Shown here: positions 1-12,100 of the stretch, in pieces
How positions within the stretch are numbered: position 1 is the first letter of the stretch
Layout of the letters: each line of letters starts with the position of its first letter
DNA from: Phoronis ovalis
Taxonomy: Eukaryota > Phoronida > Phoronidae
Direction of reading: 5' to 3'
Assembly: GCA_028565635.1 (NCBI GenBank)
Contig: JAOXYB010057389.1
Location: forward strand, 1-24,082
Length of the DNA stretch: 24,082 bases
Notes under the pieces: generated by a model
The model's input: only the letters and a program-made list of their open reading frames with translations
What the model was told of the DNA's origin: nothing
The model's database searches: none
Made by a program: the position numbers and the translations under genes

Positions 1-420
1 AAGCCTTAATTAAGGATAGTTTAAGTTAACAGCATTGCTCAACTATGTATGTTAAAACAAATCTTAAAATGATTTCCAAAAAATAAATAGCACCCTAAAA
101 TTTATTGGATTGGATAGTTTCCTTCCAGTTAGTTTTCAAAATTGAGTTACACTTTATGTCGACCACGGAGTCTTATAAAATTAATAAACACCCACTATCC
201 AATAGGCAAACACCCGTATAAATGCTTGCCCCAAAATCTTGAAAAAATAAATATATGCCCTGGGATTTATTTTAAAACTTATGGTTATGTGCTTGAATCT
301 ATGTAACTTGGTTATTTAAAACTTCTATGGTTCATGCCATTCAATTAATTCTAAATCCATTTATATGCATAGAAATACATTCTGTTCTATGTTAGGTAAC
401 TTTATCATGATTTTTTTCAG

Positions 421-3400
421 ATTAAGGACCTTCAGGAGCAGCTATCTCATATAACGGATGAGAACACAGATCTACATGAAGAAATAGAACTATTACATAG
501 TAGACTATCAACTTACGAGGTATTATAATGTCGTGAAAATATTTTATAATAGTGAAAGTAGTAAGTAAAGTCTGTTCCGGACCTTATTTGGTCCATCAGG
601 CCGGGGCTTATACCGATTTCAGTAGCATTAAACGACTCAAGAGTGTACTCTGCCTGGATAGGATACTAGTCTATTGTAGGTGACTTCTCAATGTTTTAAA
701 CACGGGTACCCATTTTTGCACCTGGGTGGAGACAAGCAAATTAAGATAAAGTGTCTAATGACACAATCACTAATGACCCATGCGGGATTTGAACCTGCAA
801 CCTTTTGATTTGCAGTCAGGCACCGACCACGTGGGCTACTGCGACTCCTCGTTTTATAATTGGAAACTACCTAAGTATATAATTATGCCTTTCACAACTA
901 GGAAGATTTGGGCAAGACTAGCATTCATATGATGTAAAATTAGTATACAGTTGTATATTTTGTGAATGAGATGTTACTAAGTTATCATAAAATTCTTTCT
1001 AAAATCTTACATATTATTCTCAGTTTCCACGTAGTGGACGACATTTTAAACAATAACTAGAAAGGGTCCTATTAGATGAAGCTGCTGAAATAAGGTCACA
1101 CATCCGTATTACAATGGTTTCATTTAAAGTTATTACTAGGGAGCAGGTACATGTGTAATTTTGGGGTGTGTATAAAGTTACAATTACAAGAGTAATTTAG
1201 AAACTGTTTTATCATAGTAAGCGGAGAAGGGAATCACAATTGATTGAATTACTGAAGTATATCAAAATGAAACTTGTAACAGTATTTTTTTGCAATTTGT
1301 GCATGTTTTCTTTTACTAAGATTGATTGTTTTTAGCCTGAAGGTAACAAGAGTGACGGCGATGATAGCTGGGGAGACACTGATGAAGATCTGTTTGATCT
1401 GCCTGGTATGTTGCCATTCATTTAAACCTTGTCTTTTTGTTTGTGATTTCACAGTTCTATTGTTAAAAGATGCACAAAAGACATAGGTGGATTTTCCTAA
1501 CTGTAGCAGAAGCAAATTTTTAGAGAAATTTGTTATGCTTTTCATTACCAAATATGTAATCAGTGCGAACCAGCATCAAATGGTGGACTCTTATCTTGTT
1601 TTATTCTATCACAAAAATATACTTGCTCATCAACACTTAAATAATAATGGATAATGGTAAAATATGCAATTTTTGATATTGCTAATAGAAAGTTCTCAAA
1701 ATTCTATCAAAGTTTATTACTTTTAATTGTGTTTGAGTAAGATGTCATAAGCCAGAAGACATGAAAAAGAAGTTCCGTGTTATTCATTAGAAGTTACTTA
1801 CAAAAAACAAAAAAGCACTCTTAAATTTCCTGGACTATTTCCTTCCATTTTATTCAAAAATGTGCGATTGTTATGTAAAATTAATGAACGAACTGTTAAA
1901 AAATAAATATTTAAATTCATTCTTTTTGGAATGTTTTGAACGGTGGTAGTTGATTTACGGTTTTATAAATTTGTATTATATAATATGAATGCATCCACTA
2001 ATTGATTCATATGTAGGTACTGAGAAGAAGTCTACTCCTGTGAAACTGCCAAAAAATAATAATCAAGAAATTCTAAAACTCAAACGAGAGATAGAGGAAC
2101 TCAGAGATGAAAATCAAGAGTTGAATAAAAAAATACAGGTACTTACAAAGAATAAAAAGCCACTGTGTTATTATACGTACAAACAAATTCCATTGTCTTT
2201 TTGTCTCCAGGCCAGTTGTTCATAGGTTCTATGTCTTGTATGACTTATATCTTAATCCACGTAGGCAGCTGCTGTCGTTGTTTTTGATATTGTTTGGTGA
2301 CACCACTGATGATGTTTTCAATTTGTGCTTGCCACTCTCAGTATGTGAAAGTGCATCATAGTCTTTCTTCTTTTCCCCTATTATAATTTTTTTTCTTTAG
2401 GATATGCCAAATGGATTCCATACATCCTCGCCTTATATTTCGAAATCTGATGATGATGAAACAGAGACAGTTCCATTTTCACAATATCAAGAACTTAAGG
2501 AAGCTGCAGAAGCTGAGACAGAAATATTAAAACAAACAATTTCTAATTTACAATCGGAAAGTTTTGAACTCAGTCAAAAGGTAATATTTTCTTTCCATTA
2601 TAATTAGCTTTTGGTCGTATCACAAGACTATTATCAACCAATGCTCGCCTTCTTTTAATCTGAGTCAATCCCTTAAATTGCTTAAAAGTGTGCTAAATTT
2701 TGCTAAAATATGTTCACTTTTTATTTTTCTAGCTTCTAGTTATAAAGAATCCTTCTATTTTACAACGCTTGGGTGCTATAGATATGTTAACTTTTCTAAA
2801 AATGTTTAATAAAAGAATATTTTACAGCTGTCTGAAGTAAGTCGTGATCAGGAAGATGAAAATGAGGTTCTTCAGGAAAATTGTACTGCACTTACTGTTC
2901 AGAAAAGTGAACTGCAGACTAAAATTCAAGAACTGGAGAATGAAATTCATTCGCTACGATATTCGAATTCTGAAAACACTGGCATGATTTCAACGAAATC
3001 TGAAGTTACTGGTGAGAGTGGCGGTGAAAAGTCCACTTATGATTCTTTGCAAACTGAAATTTTAGCATTAAAAAATAAGCTCATCTTGCAAGAGGAGGAA
3101 TTTACTCAGAAATCTCAGAAAAACACTGGTGAAATTGACACTGTAAAAGAGAGGTTTTCCAGTGAAACTGACAAGTTAAGAAATGAAATAGAGGAATTGC
3201 AAAACTTAGCAGAAGATAAAGACCGAGCTATTGGTAAACTAAAAGAATTTTGTGTAGAAAAGAATCAAGCTTTGGCTAATACACAAGACGAATTAGAGAA
3301 TTTGCAAATGAAATTTAATGAGCTGGAAACTGACTTGAGAACCAAAAATGCTGATCATGAAATATTTTGTACAAAGGAAATGCAGCTACAAAATGAAATC

Positions 3401-4160
3401 GACTTCAGCAAAAATGAAATTGACAGATTGCAAGCGATAAATTTGTGCAAAGAACAAGAGTATATAACTGAAATTGACAGTTTGAAGAAGGAATGTGAGG
3501 AGTACAAACATCTGTTAATTCAAAAAGATGCAAAGTTCAAATCAGAAGTGGATAAGTTTCAACAACTACATGGTACTATAAACAAAAAAGAAACACAAAT
3601 AACACATTTGGATGATGAAATATTCCTGCTGAAGGAGAAATTAAATAAACAGTCTAAATCTTCTGCACAGGATTCCTCACCTTCAAAAGATGCCCAGCAA
3701 GTCTTAGCTTTGAGGAAACTAGTGCTGCGACTACAGCAACAACTAGCAGTAAGTGCAATCACATTACAAATGCTTAGAACCAAAAATGAACTAGATGAAT
3801 GATATTTCAACCACCTAACTGTCAAAGGAATCACTGGATGTTTAACTAATCACCATCAGATGGTGATCGGAGAATTACACACACTTTTCAGTTGATGGTG
3901 CCCCCCCCCCCATTAGCAATCTGGTGGTTATAAATCATGGGATCCAGTAGGTCTGTTTAAAATTAGCTTATCAGGTTAAACGGAAAAACTAATTAAAAAT
4001 GTAATTTTAACTTTTACAGGACCAAGACAGGAAACACAAGGAGGTCATAGATACATACAGAACACACCTGTTAGGTGCTGTACAGGGACAAGTAGATCCT
4101 GAGGTTCAGCAAGCATTGCATCATATTATACAACTACGATCAACTGAACATTATTACTAG
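421..4160 (+). CDS. C-terminal part of a coiled-coil protein, RAI14/UACA/ANKRD24-like (partial, 5' end outside window)
   Basis: Six exons join in frame: 421-519, 1336-1405, 2017-2138, 2401-2580, 2828-3748 and 4020-4160. Together they give 510 residues and a TAG stop, and every intron is GT-AG. Exon 2 encodes a short acidic stretch (DDSWGDTDEDLFDLPG at its core). Exons 3-5 are Lys/Glu/Gln/Leu-rich with heptad spacing, a long coiled coil. The last exon encodes a compact block around VIDTYRTHLLGAVQGQVDPE, followed by a helix ending IIQLRS. From family knowledge, this end block is shared by RAI14 (ankycorbin), UACA and ANKRD24, actin- or cytoskeleton-associated proteins with N-terminal ankyrin repeats. 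No ankyrin repeat is visible here, so those would lie left of position 1. The gene runs toward PDCD7, tail to tail. The exon model is firm; which paralogue it is remains uncertain, and the single invertebrate gene may predate the vertebrate split. Confidence 0.75.
568..851 (-). repeat. tRNA-Cys-derived SINE in the intron of the coiled-coil gene
   Basis: On the minus strand, about 849-775 reads as a tRNA-like head. It has an A-box-like TAGCCCACGTGG, an anticodon-loop region CTGCAAA (GCA, as in tRNA-Cys), and a good B box GGTTCAAATCC. The acceptor ends do not pair, so it is not a working tRNA. The body continues to about 568 and contains the stretch TCTCCACCCAGGTGCAAAAA followed by TGGGTACCC, unrelated to the head. 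A Pol III promoter head plus unrelated body is the layout of a tRNA-derived SINE. The 3' boundary and target duplication are not clear. Confidence 0.7.
1406..2016 (+). other. Intron of the coiled-coil gene, nothing recognised
   Basis: AT-rich intron with a GT donor after exon 1336-1405 and an ATGTAG acceptor before 2017. I see no repeat, RNA gene or further exon in it. Confidence 0.6.
3849..3911. repeat. Short palindrome and C11 tract in the last intron
   Basis: Within the intron 3749-4019, 3849-3867 is a near-perfect palindrome ATCACCATC-A-GATGGTGAT. About 30 bases on there is a run of eleven C (3901-3911). It may be a decayed small transposon end; there is no second copy in the window to prove it. 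Confidence 0.4.
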
Positions 4161-4838
4161 AAGATACAGAGCAGGATACACAGCACATACAAAGTACACT
4201 TACAGTATTTGCATATAGATGTTCCATAGGGACGGAAAGATCAAGATGTGTACATATTGAATTTCATTAAAACCATGTCACCCCAATAACTGTATGGGAC
4301 ATTGTTAGAACTAGTTTTGTTAGATGTTTTTAAAATATGCAAGATAATATTTCAGATATTATCATGAACTTTCCTTGAAAGTGTAAGTCTCGAACAAGAA
4401 TAATTTTTTTTGACCAGTCTGTGCTTATGTTTGCTCAACGGTTATTTCTCCTTTAAAAATTTGACAAAAAAAAATGGACTTTATCTTTTTTGAGCAAATG
4501 CCATGGCATGATACTATTAGTGATAAATATTTTCACCTTACTGTGCTAGTATAAAAATTGGTTTATTGTCTCATAAATGTGTGCGTGTTGTTGTGTAATA
4601 CAGATTTTGTGCCAAAAAGGTAAATTGTTTTTATATATAACTTTGACTGGCATAGTGACACTGTCTCAAAACTCTATTGAGCTCTGCTTGACTTTTAACT
4701 CTTGCATACTGTAAAAAAATAGTTCTCCAGTTCGCTTTGTGTTAAGTCTTCACTAAATGGCATAAACATTGGGAAAACATTATTTAAATTTATTAAACAA
4801 AATAGTGCAACTTTTAGTTATTGTTTTTTGAATTTTGT

Positions 4839-4844
4839 AATAAA
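4839..4844 (+). terminator. Likely poly(A) signal AATAAA of the coiled-coil gene
   Basis: A canonical AATAAA lies 679 bases after the stop codon at 4160, in an AT-rich stretch with no ORF. This implies a 3' UTR of roughly 700 bases. No cDNA evidence is available, and other A-rich hexamers nearby could serve instead. Confidence 0.45.
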
Positions 4845-5348
4845 TATCATGATTCAATGGAGGAAACATAAAGAAATTTTAGCGCTGTTTTCCTTACAGC
4901 CAAAAGATGTTGTTTTTCAAAGTAATCTATTGATACTATTATTAGGTACAACTGATAGTTGAGCATCAGTTCTGAGTAATAATTAGAAAAATGGCAAAAG
5001 CAGTCACATGCCTAAAATAAGGTTATGCATCTTCTTGATTTAGTTACTTCATGTATGTTTTGTTTGTATATGTTTTTTGTACCATCAAGAGTTGTGTGTG
5101 ACTACAAAAAAACATACCTTCATTGATCATATCATGCAACATGCTATTTGTTAATGAATTACGATTTATCAATATATTATCTGGATAAAACCTAATTGAG
5201 TCTTATTGATACAACTCTTTTCATACCCATGAGCATATTGTCGTCTTGTATGTGTCGTTGGCGACATACGTAACATGTCCTTTCTCTCGTGATAGCAACT
5301 TCAGTAATCTTGAATAACTTTTAACTGCGAGCCAGATTACTTATAATA

Positions 5349-5520
5349 TGGCTGACTGACAGCCACATTTATGCCACTTTCCAGAAAGACGGTGTTGTAT
5401 GGGCGATTTGAAAGTGGGTTCATGAAGACAATAGGTTGGTTGGTGTATTTATAGGCTAGGTGACATTTAGAAAAGTCCTTGAAAAATTGGTCAAATGCTG
5501 GTCTGAATCTTCAACATTTA
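5349..5520 (+). repeat. Dispersed repeat, copy 1
   Basis: It shares an interrupted but clear match with 18831-19012 in the same orientation. Shared words include GCCACTTTCCAGAAAGA, GGTTTCATGAAGA (GGGTTCATGAAGA here), CCTTGAAAA and GGTCAAATGC. The family is not recognised, and there is no coding potential. Confidence 0.6.
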
Positions 5521-5669
5521 TTGTACTTTGCTTTACGAATGTATCACTTAAGGGAACTACTTCAAAAATTGCACTGCCCAGCTACAAATGAGGGCTACCA
5601 ACTAAATACAAGCTGCCATATAAATGTTATCCAGGGGATTTGATAGGCTTCTGACATTACCAATGTCTT

Positions 5670-5675
5670 TTTATT
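5670..5675 (-). terminator. Candidate poly(A) signal for PDCD7
   Basis: TTTATT on the + strand is AATAAA on the minus strand, about 445 bases past the PDCD7 stop at 6120. It is the first canonical hexamer downstream, but unproven. Confidence 0.35.
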
Positions 5676-6119
5676 TGAACCAGTTTAGTTGTAAGAAGTT
5701 GATACATGTTTAATTTTTCATTACATTTAACTTTTCAAATTTGATTTTAAGTCTAAAGTACAAACGAAATCTATGTGAAGGATTGAGGAAAAAAATATGG
5801 AAAATGCAGTTTAACTATTAAACAGGATTTGAAACCACAATCGTGTGTATTTGCAGAGATATAGATATATATATATTGCAATATTAAGCATATCACCACT
5901 GCATCATGCCCTGTGTCAGGTAGTGAGAACAGTGTGGTGGCAATGTTCTTGGTATTGTAAAAAAATCAGTATCCACAACTTGACATATTCAGATTAATAC
6001 AATGAAACGTGTATGGGCAAATGCACCTCAGTTTTAATCACAGCTGTGGCATTGTTCAGTTCCTCGTGATATGTTACGAGTGATACAGTCACCAAGATAA
6101 GATAATTATCCATATATAA

Positions 6120-9100
6120 TCAACTTGAATTTAACTCGTTTTTTTCACTCTCCGTAATTCTTGATGTCTCTGTCTTATTCCATGCTAAATTTTTATCCAT
6201 ATTTGGTAATACCCAGTTATATGGGATTTTACTGCCACCTGGTGTCCCTTCTGGTACTAAAAACATGTCCCATTCACTTCTGTAACAAAAATATGCACTG
6301 CTTACACATGCATTGCTTACATTTATCAAGGAAACAGAGAGTTGGTCAATGAATTTTGGTAAGTAGGAAAGAGGAGTTTTTCACTTTTCCCTGGTTTTGA
6401 GATAACTGTGGTAATAAATTATTATTTTCATTCTAAGGAGGTTTTATAATTTACTTCTTGTTCCAAAGTTTGCATATAACAATGTTAGCTGTACTATTGT
6501 TAAGTTGTACGATATCCACTGATAATGAACTAGTTAGGTTAGCGGCCATTCAGCAAGTTGCTTATCTGCAGGTATTTCTTCCATCTAGAATGATTCACTT
6601 ACTAATGAAACGTGTCCTCAGGCCAAAGGTAAGAACTAAGACACTATTATTAAGATCTTGACATTGCTTAATTACACATTTTTATTGTATCTATTTTGTG
6701 TAGATTAACTTCAGTGAAAATGAAAAGAAATTTGAAATGCAAACCTGATCTGTAAGAAGGATTGGAAATTGTATTCTGCTTGGCTGTAGTATTGTCTGAA
6801 CGGATACAGAGGATCATATGGATAAAGCTTTTCTGTAAAAATGGTCAAGAAAATGCAGGATTAGAAAATCATATACGATTCTCACATAGTGCAGTTTGCA
6901 TATTTTTCTATTCATTAGAATGTAATTTGACAGATGGCAGCAATCCGCAAACATTAGGCAATTTAAAGGTTATAGTTATGACTGTTTTGGAAGTTTCAGT
7001 AGCACAAGTCTTGAAACTCCAATCATTTCTGCGTGGTTCTTACAAAATTTAGGCAATATCTCCCGTTTACTGAAATTTGGTATTCCAACAAAATCATAAA
7101 AAATGTAAAATATGGAAAAACTAGATTGTGTAGTGTCATATGGCAACACCAAGTATATGGTTACACACTGGTAAAATAGTTTCTTTGATGGCACTGACAT
7201 AGTGAAATCTTAAAACAATCCCAATACAAATGGTTCCTATGGGTTCCAAATAGTACAATATAAGCAAATATAGGCATGAAATTAGCTAGGATAAATTTTT
7301 ACTACAAGAAATAATGGTTCTCGCTAACGTTTGTTAACATATATCTATAACATCTAGGATTTGTGCGCTTTGACTACTTTAGCACTGCTCAACAGGTGTC
7401 GCAGATATTGTTAACAGTAAGCGTGCAAGGATTGCTGAAACTGATAAGTGACAGCAAAGAAACAATGGGGGAACCAATGCAAGGACACTATATCTTCCAA
7501 CTTTGATGTTGAGTGCATTAAAGATTGCATATTACAAAATAAAATTGCTGAAATAACAAACCATGTTAAGTGAGGATCAACCTAACAATAACAACCCGCT
7601 ACAACAGAGGTTACACAAAGGACTGATTACTGGTTTTAAAATAATTTTGCAGCGTAGCATATATTGTTGAGAGATTATTATGTTTTGTTATATTATAATC
7701 ACACTCTTTCAAGCTATTTTAAAAGTAAGTTAACATGTTCACGACTGCTCCTTCGAATATTACTACCAGGACAGGACTTGTTTTGACCCAAGTCATGATT
7801 CTGCAAAATTAAATTTTCCATTTGTATTTAAAAACTTTAATCAGTCCTCATATCCGCAAAGTTATAATTAACTTTATGGTACCCATTTTTTAAATCCGGG
7901 AGAAACATGTCATATCAAATATTTTTTTAAATGTTATAACACATTTAGCCTCTTGTATGACCTTAATTGTGCACTTAGTCTTACTTTCAGGTCCAAACAA
8001 TACTTGGCATGCATTCCTCTTCCAGGTTCTTAGCCGAGATTCCTCTTTTTTGGCAGCCATGTAATTCTCCTTCTTTTCTGTTTCTACTTGTTCAGTTTCT
8101 AACATAACCTAAAGAATAGATTCATACTTGCGATGTAATTAATTCAGTAAAAACCTTTTTATTATAAATGATCAACAAGGATTTTAACTTTAAATCTCAA
8201 AATATATTGAAGAATGGTGAAATAGATCTAACATTACTTAATATTTAGAACTTGTTCACACAAAATTATCAGGGAAGTAAATGTTTGCAATGGTGATTAC
8301 AGTGAAATTTAACAAAGCACAATTTTTTATTACATGAGTGTTCAGTCGATTCAGCAAATCATTGCAAATCTAGTCCACCGACGCCTACTTTGAACAAAGG
8401 TAACTTTCCATGTTGTCCCTAAGATCTTCATCAGGCTTTCCTGAATTTATCAATTTACATAAACTTGTGAGGTTAAACGATTTCTTTTAGCCTTTTCAGA
8501 AATGGCTATTAAATGTCTCATGAAAGACTGCTTGCAAGTAAGGACTAAACTTATATACTTGATAAATGTGTTTATTTTTAATTTTAATTTTATACAATAC
8601 CATCAATGTGTTTTCTTCATCTTCATAAGTTTGTAGCTGATCTTTCATGAGTTTTGTGTACTGTTTGAATTTAATATCAAATGCTTTATCACTCTCAGCA
8701 GGAGAGTATAGACCTAAAGAATAAAATAATATACTAAAAAAAATTGGCCAGCACTAACTATATGAAAGTTTTGGACCTCCAGTTTAATATTTAATAATTA
8801 GTTAACTTAATTTTGGGCAAGAAGCAACATGGTTTAACCAGTGACAACTAAATGTTTCATCACAGGAACTGATGCCTGTGAATACATGCATGTATGCAAA
8901 AACACTTTATGAAAAGAAATATGTGTAAAATGTATCGAATCTTGATACAAGCAAGTTTGGTATCATGATAGATTAATGATGACTGAACAAATACAACTTA
9001 TAAGACAACAAAAATATGATACACAGGTACCATAATCAAATTTCTAAACAACAACACAATCTGTAATGTTTCTATGTATTATTTCCCTGTAGTTATTTAT

Positions 9101-12100
9101 TACATATAAGTATGAACTCAAACAATTAATTACCCTGTTGTGCGGCTCTTTCCTTCCTTAAAGATCTCAGCTTTTTTAGAGATTCCAGTAACTGTAATGT
9201 CTGTGTTCCTTCAGTTTTCTTTTTTCGTACTTCACTCAAAATTTGATCAGCTTCGTCCTTCATTTCTTTCGCCTTACAAAGAACACAGGCTTGTCATGTT
9301 TCTTACAACCTCTTACTAATAAATTGTCTCTTAAAACATAATTTGATCAGATTCATGCTTCATTTCTTTTGCCTTATATAGAATACAGTATATGTAACAT
9401 AGGTACAAAAGGTAATATCAAAACTTTTGAGATAAAATAAAATGATCGCAAGCTATATTCCAAAGTGCAACTAAACAGCTCAAAATGTTTGCTTCAAAAC
9501 CAAAATACCCTTTTTAGGTCCAAGTCCTTGCGTAGAATTGTGCTTTGCCAGTTATCAACTCTTTCATGCTCTTTTTCTCTGTATTCAGCCATCTGTTGTT
9601 CCTCCTCATGTTCTCTCAATCTTTTTCTCTTTAATCTTTCCTGAAACACACAAATCAATTATTTATAAGGAAATGAAATAAAAAAACAAGTTTTACTACT
9701 GATATAGTATTACAAAAATTAAAATAATTATCACTGTGACACAATAAGACACAACACTTATCACAAATACAAGCGTTAAATAAATATTCAACAAATTGCA
9801 TTTTACAAAACAGCTTAGTTCCATAATGCATGTTTATTCTGTTATTTAATGATTTAACCTTAAAAGTAGAGTAAAATGTGATTTCACTTAATAATAAACA
9901 TTAATACCTTGATAGGTACTGTGGCAGAACTTCCTACCCTGTTAAAGTTGCATAATTAGAAACTTTCAGAAACTGCAATGATAGGCAGCAGCAGGTATCC
10001 TTGAATCTGTGATCAGATGCTTTAATATATGCCATCAAATACTGGTTATGTGTAAACTGGCTGTTACATTTATTAATTGTTTTGTTTTGAAGGTGTAACA
10101 TGCCTGATAACCAGAGACATTGCCGTACCTTATAAAATTTATGGTCATATAAAATGTCAAAAACAACAGTCTGAGATAGTAAAAGAATTCTTTTTTTTTC
10201 TTTTGTAGTCTGTTTTCTGGGTAATTTAGGATTGCATTTGTTAAACCTTGTACCTAAAAGGTCTGCATATAGGTAATTACCCTTTTTTTGCTTGTTTGTT
10301 CCAGTTTACATTTCAAGGCATTCGTGTCCACATTCTGGTAAAACTGTGCACAAACTTGTTCTAATGACACCTGCAACATATAAAGAGGTGCATTATCTGA
10401 AGTGATAAATATGTACCAAATGAATTTATAAGCTAGGATTCTAGATTGTCTGATGAGTGGCTTTTTATATTTATAGATATCTTTTTTTGCTCATATTTTA
10501 AATCTGTTGATTATGTATCCTATAAAAAATGACATGTCTTTCTTTTGTATTTATCCCTAAAGGAGATGCCCAATGTTTACAACACAGTGCAGTATAAAGT
10601 ATTGAAATGCAGCGCAAGCAGCAGTACAATATAGTACAGTACAGTACAATACAGTATAGTAAAGTACAGTACATTATATTAAAATATAGTAAAGTACAGT
10701 ACAATNNNNNNNNNNNNNNNNNNNNNNNNNNNNNNNNNNNNNNNNNNNNNNNNNNNNNNNNNNNNNNNNNNNNNNNNNNNNNNNNNNNNNNNNNNNNNNN
10801 NNNNNNNNNNNNNNNNNNNNNNNNNNNNNNNNNNNNNNNNNNNNNNNNNNNNNNNNNNNNNNNNNNNNNNNNNNNNNNNNNNNNNNNNNNNNNNNNNNNN
10901 NNNNNNNNNNNNNNNNNNNNNNNNNNNNNNNNNNNNNNNNNNNNNNNNNNNNNNNNNNNNNNNNNNNNNNNNNNNNNNNNNNNNNNNNNNNNNNNNNNNN
11001 NNNNNNNNNNNNNNNNNNNNNNNNNNNNNNNNNNNNNNNNNNNNNNNNNNNNNNNNNNNNNNNNNNNNNNNNNNNNNNNNNNNNNNNNNNNNNNNNNNNN
11101 NNNNNNNNNNNNNNNNNNNNNNNNNNNNNNNNNNNNNNNNNNNNNNNNNNNNNNNNNNNNNNNNNNNNNNNNNNNNNNNNNNNNNNNNNNNNNNNNNNNN
11201 NNNNNNNNNNNNNNNNNNNNNNNNNNNNNNNNNNNNNNNNNNNNNNNNNNNNNNNNNNNNNNNNNNNNNNNNNNNNNNNNNNNNNNNNNNNNNNNNNNNN
11301 NNNNNNNNNNNNNNNNNNNNNNNNNNNNNNNNNNNNNNNNNNNNNNNNNNNNNNNNNNNNNNNNNNNNNNNNNNNNNNNNNNNNNNNNNNNNNNNNNNNN
11401 NNNNNNNNNNNNNNNNNNNNNNNNNNNNNNNNNNNNNNNNNNNNNNNNNNNNNNNNNNNNNNNNNNNNNNNNNNNNNNNNNNNNNNNNNNNNNNNNNNNN
11501 NNNNNNNNNNNNNNNNNNNNNNNNNNNNNNNNNNNNNNNNNNNNNNNNNNNNNNNNNNNNNNNNNNNNNNNNNNNNNNNNNNTCTTGTGTACACATATTT
11601 CAAAGCAATGTAAACAGCCACCCCAGGAGGAATACTTAGCCACCCCAGGAGGAATACTTGCAATCGTTTGATCAGGGGTGCTCCTCTGCTGCTCTAAATT
11701 ACCCTCCTTTTTAAACAAGCTTGAATAAATCTGGACCCTTTTTTATACAGTATATAAAATTCTGACCCTCCCTTTACATATTTTTTCAATTCCACCCCTT
11801 TTCAATACCCGTTTTTTGAAATTCACACCTCTCTTGGGTTGAGTTCAGTTTACCGCAGTGAGTTTATAACATTCAACAACTAGCTCACTTTTACTGGAAC
11901 TTCTTTATACATGAATCTTTTTTACTACCCTTTTTTATTCCTGTAGTGGGTAAACATAGATTCATTATTATACTAAAACAGACCTTAAAATAACCCCTTT
12001 TCCATACAAACGTGCTCAAAATTGGCAAAAAGCATACCTTTAACGCAGAGCATATCTAACTATAGGAGTCTTCGCCCCAGAATAGCAATGAAAGCAAACC

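Larger units (their letters stand above)
4845..6119. other. Convergent intergenic region / 3' UTR of PDCD7
   Basis: Non-coding DNA between the 3' ends of the two converging genes. It contains one copy of a dispersed repeat (5349-5520), a short AT microsatellite near 5865, and minus-strand poly(A) signal candidates: AATAAA at 5675-5670 and 5522-5517, and ATTAAA at 6038-6033. No additional gene is visible. Confidence 0.5.

Noticed and set aside
775-849. Minus-strand tRNA-Cys-like sequence with A and B boxes
   Set aside because: The acceptor ends do not pair and the sequence runs on into a non-tRNA body, so it is the head of a SINE, not a tRNA gene.
3559-3834. Minus-strand Cys/Ser-rich 91-residue frame
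   Set aside because: It is the antisense shadow of the coiled-coil exon 2828-3748.
6458-6661. Plus-strand 67-residue frame with exon-like edges (CTGCAG, AAAG|GTAAGA)
   Set aside because: No protein family is recognised, it lies inside PDCD7 intron 9, and no partner exon was found.
10498-11718. Several 300-400 residue open frames on both strands
   Set aside because: They are mostly Ns flanked by a pentanucleotide microsatellite; the open reading is an artefact of the assembly gap.
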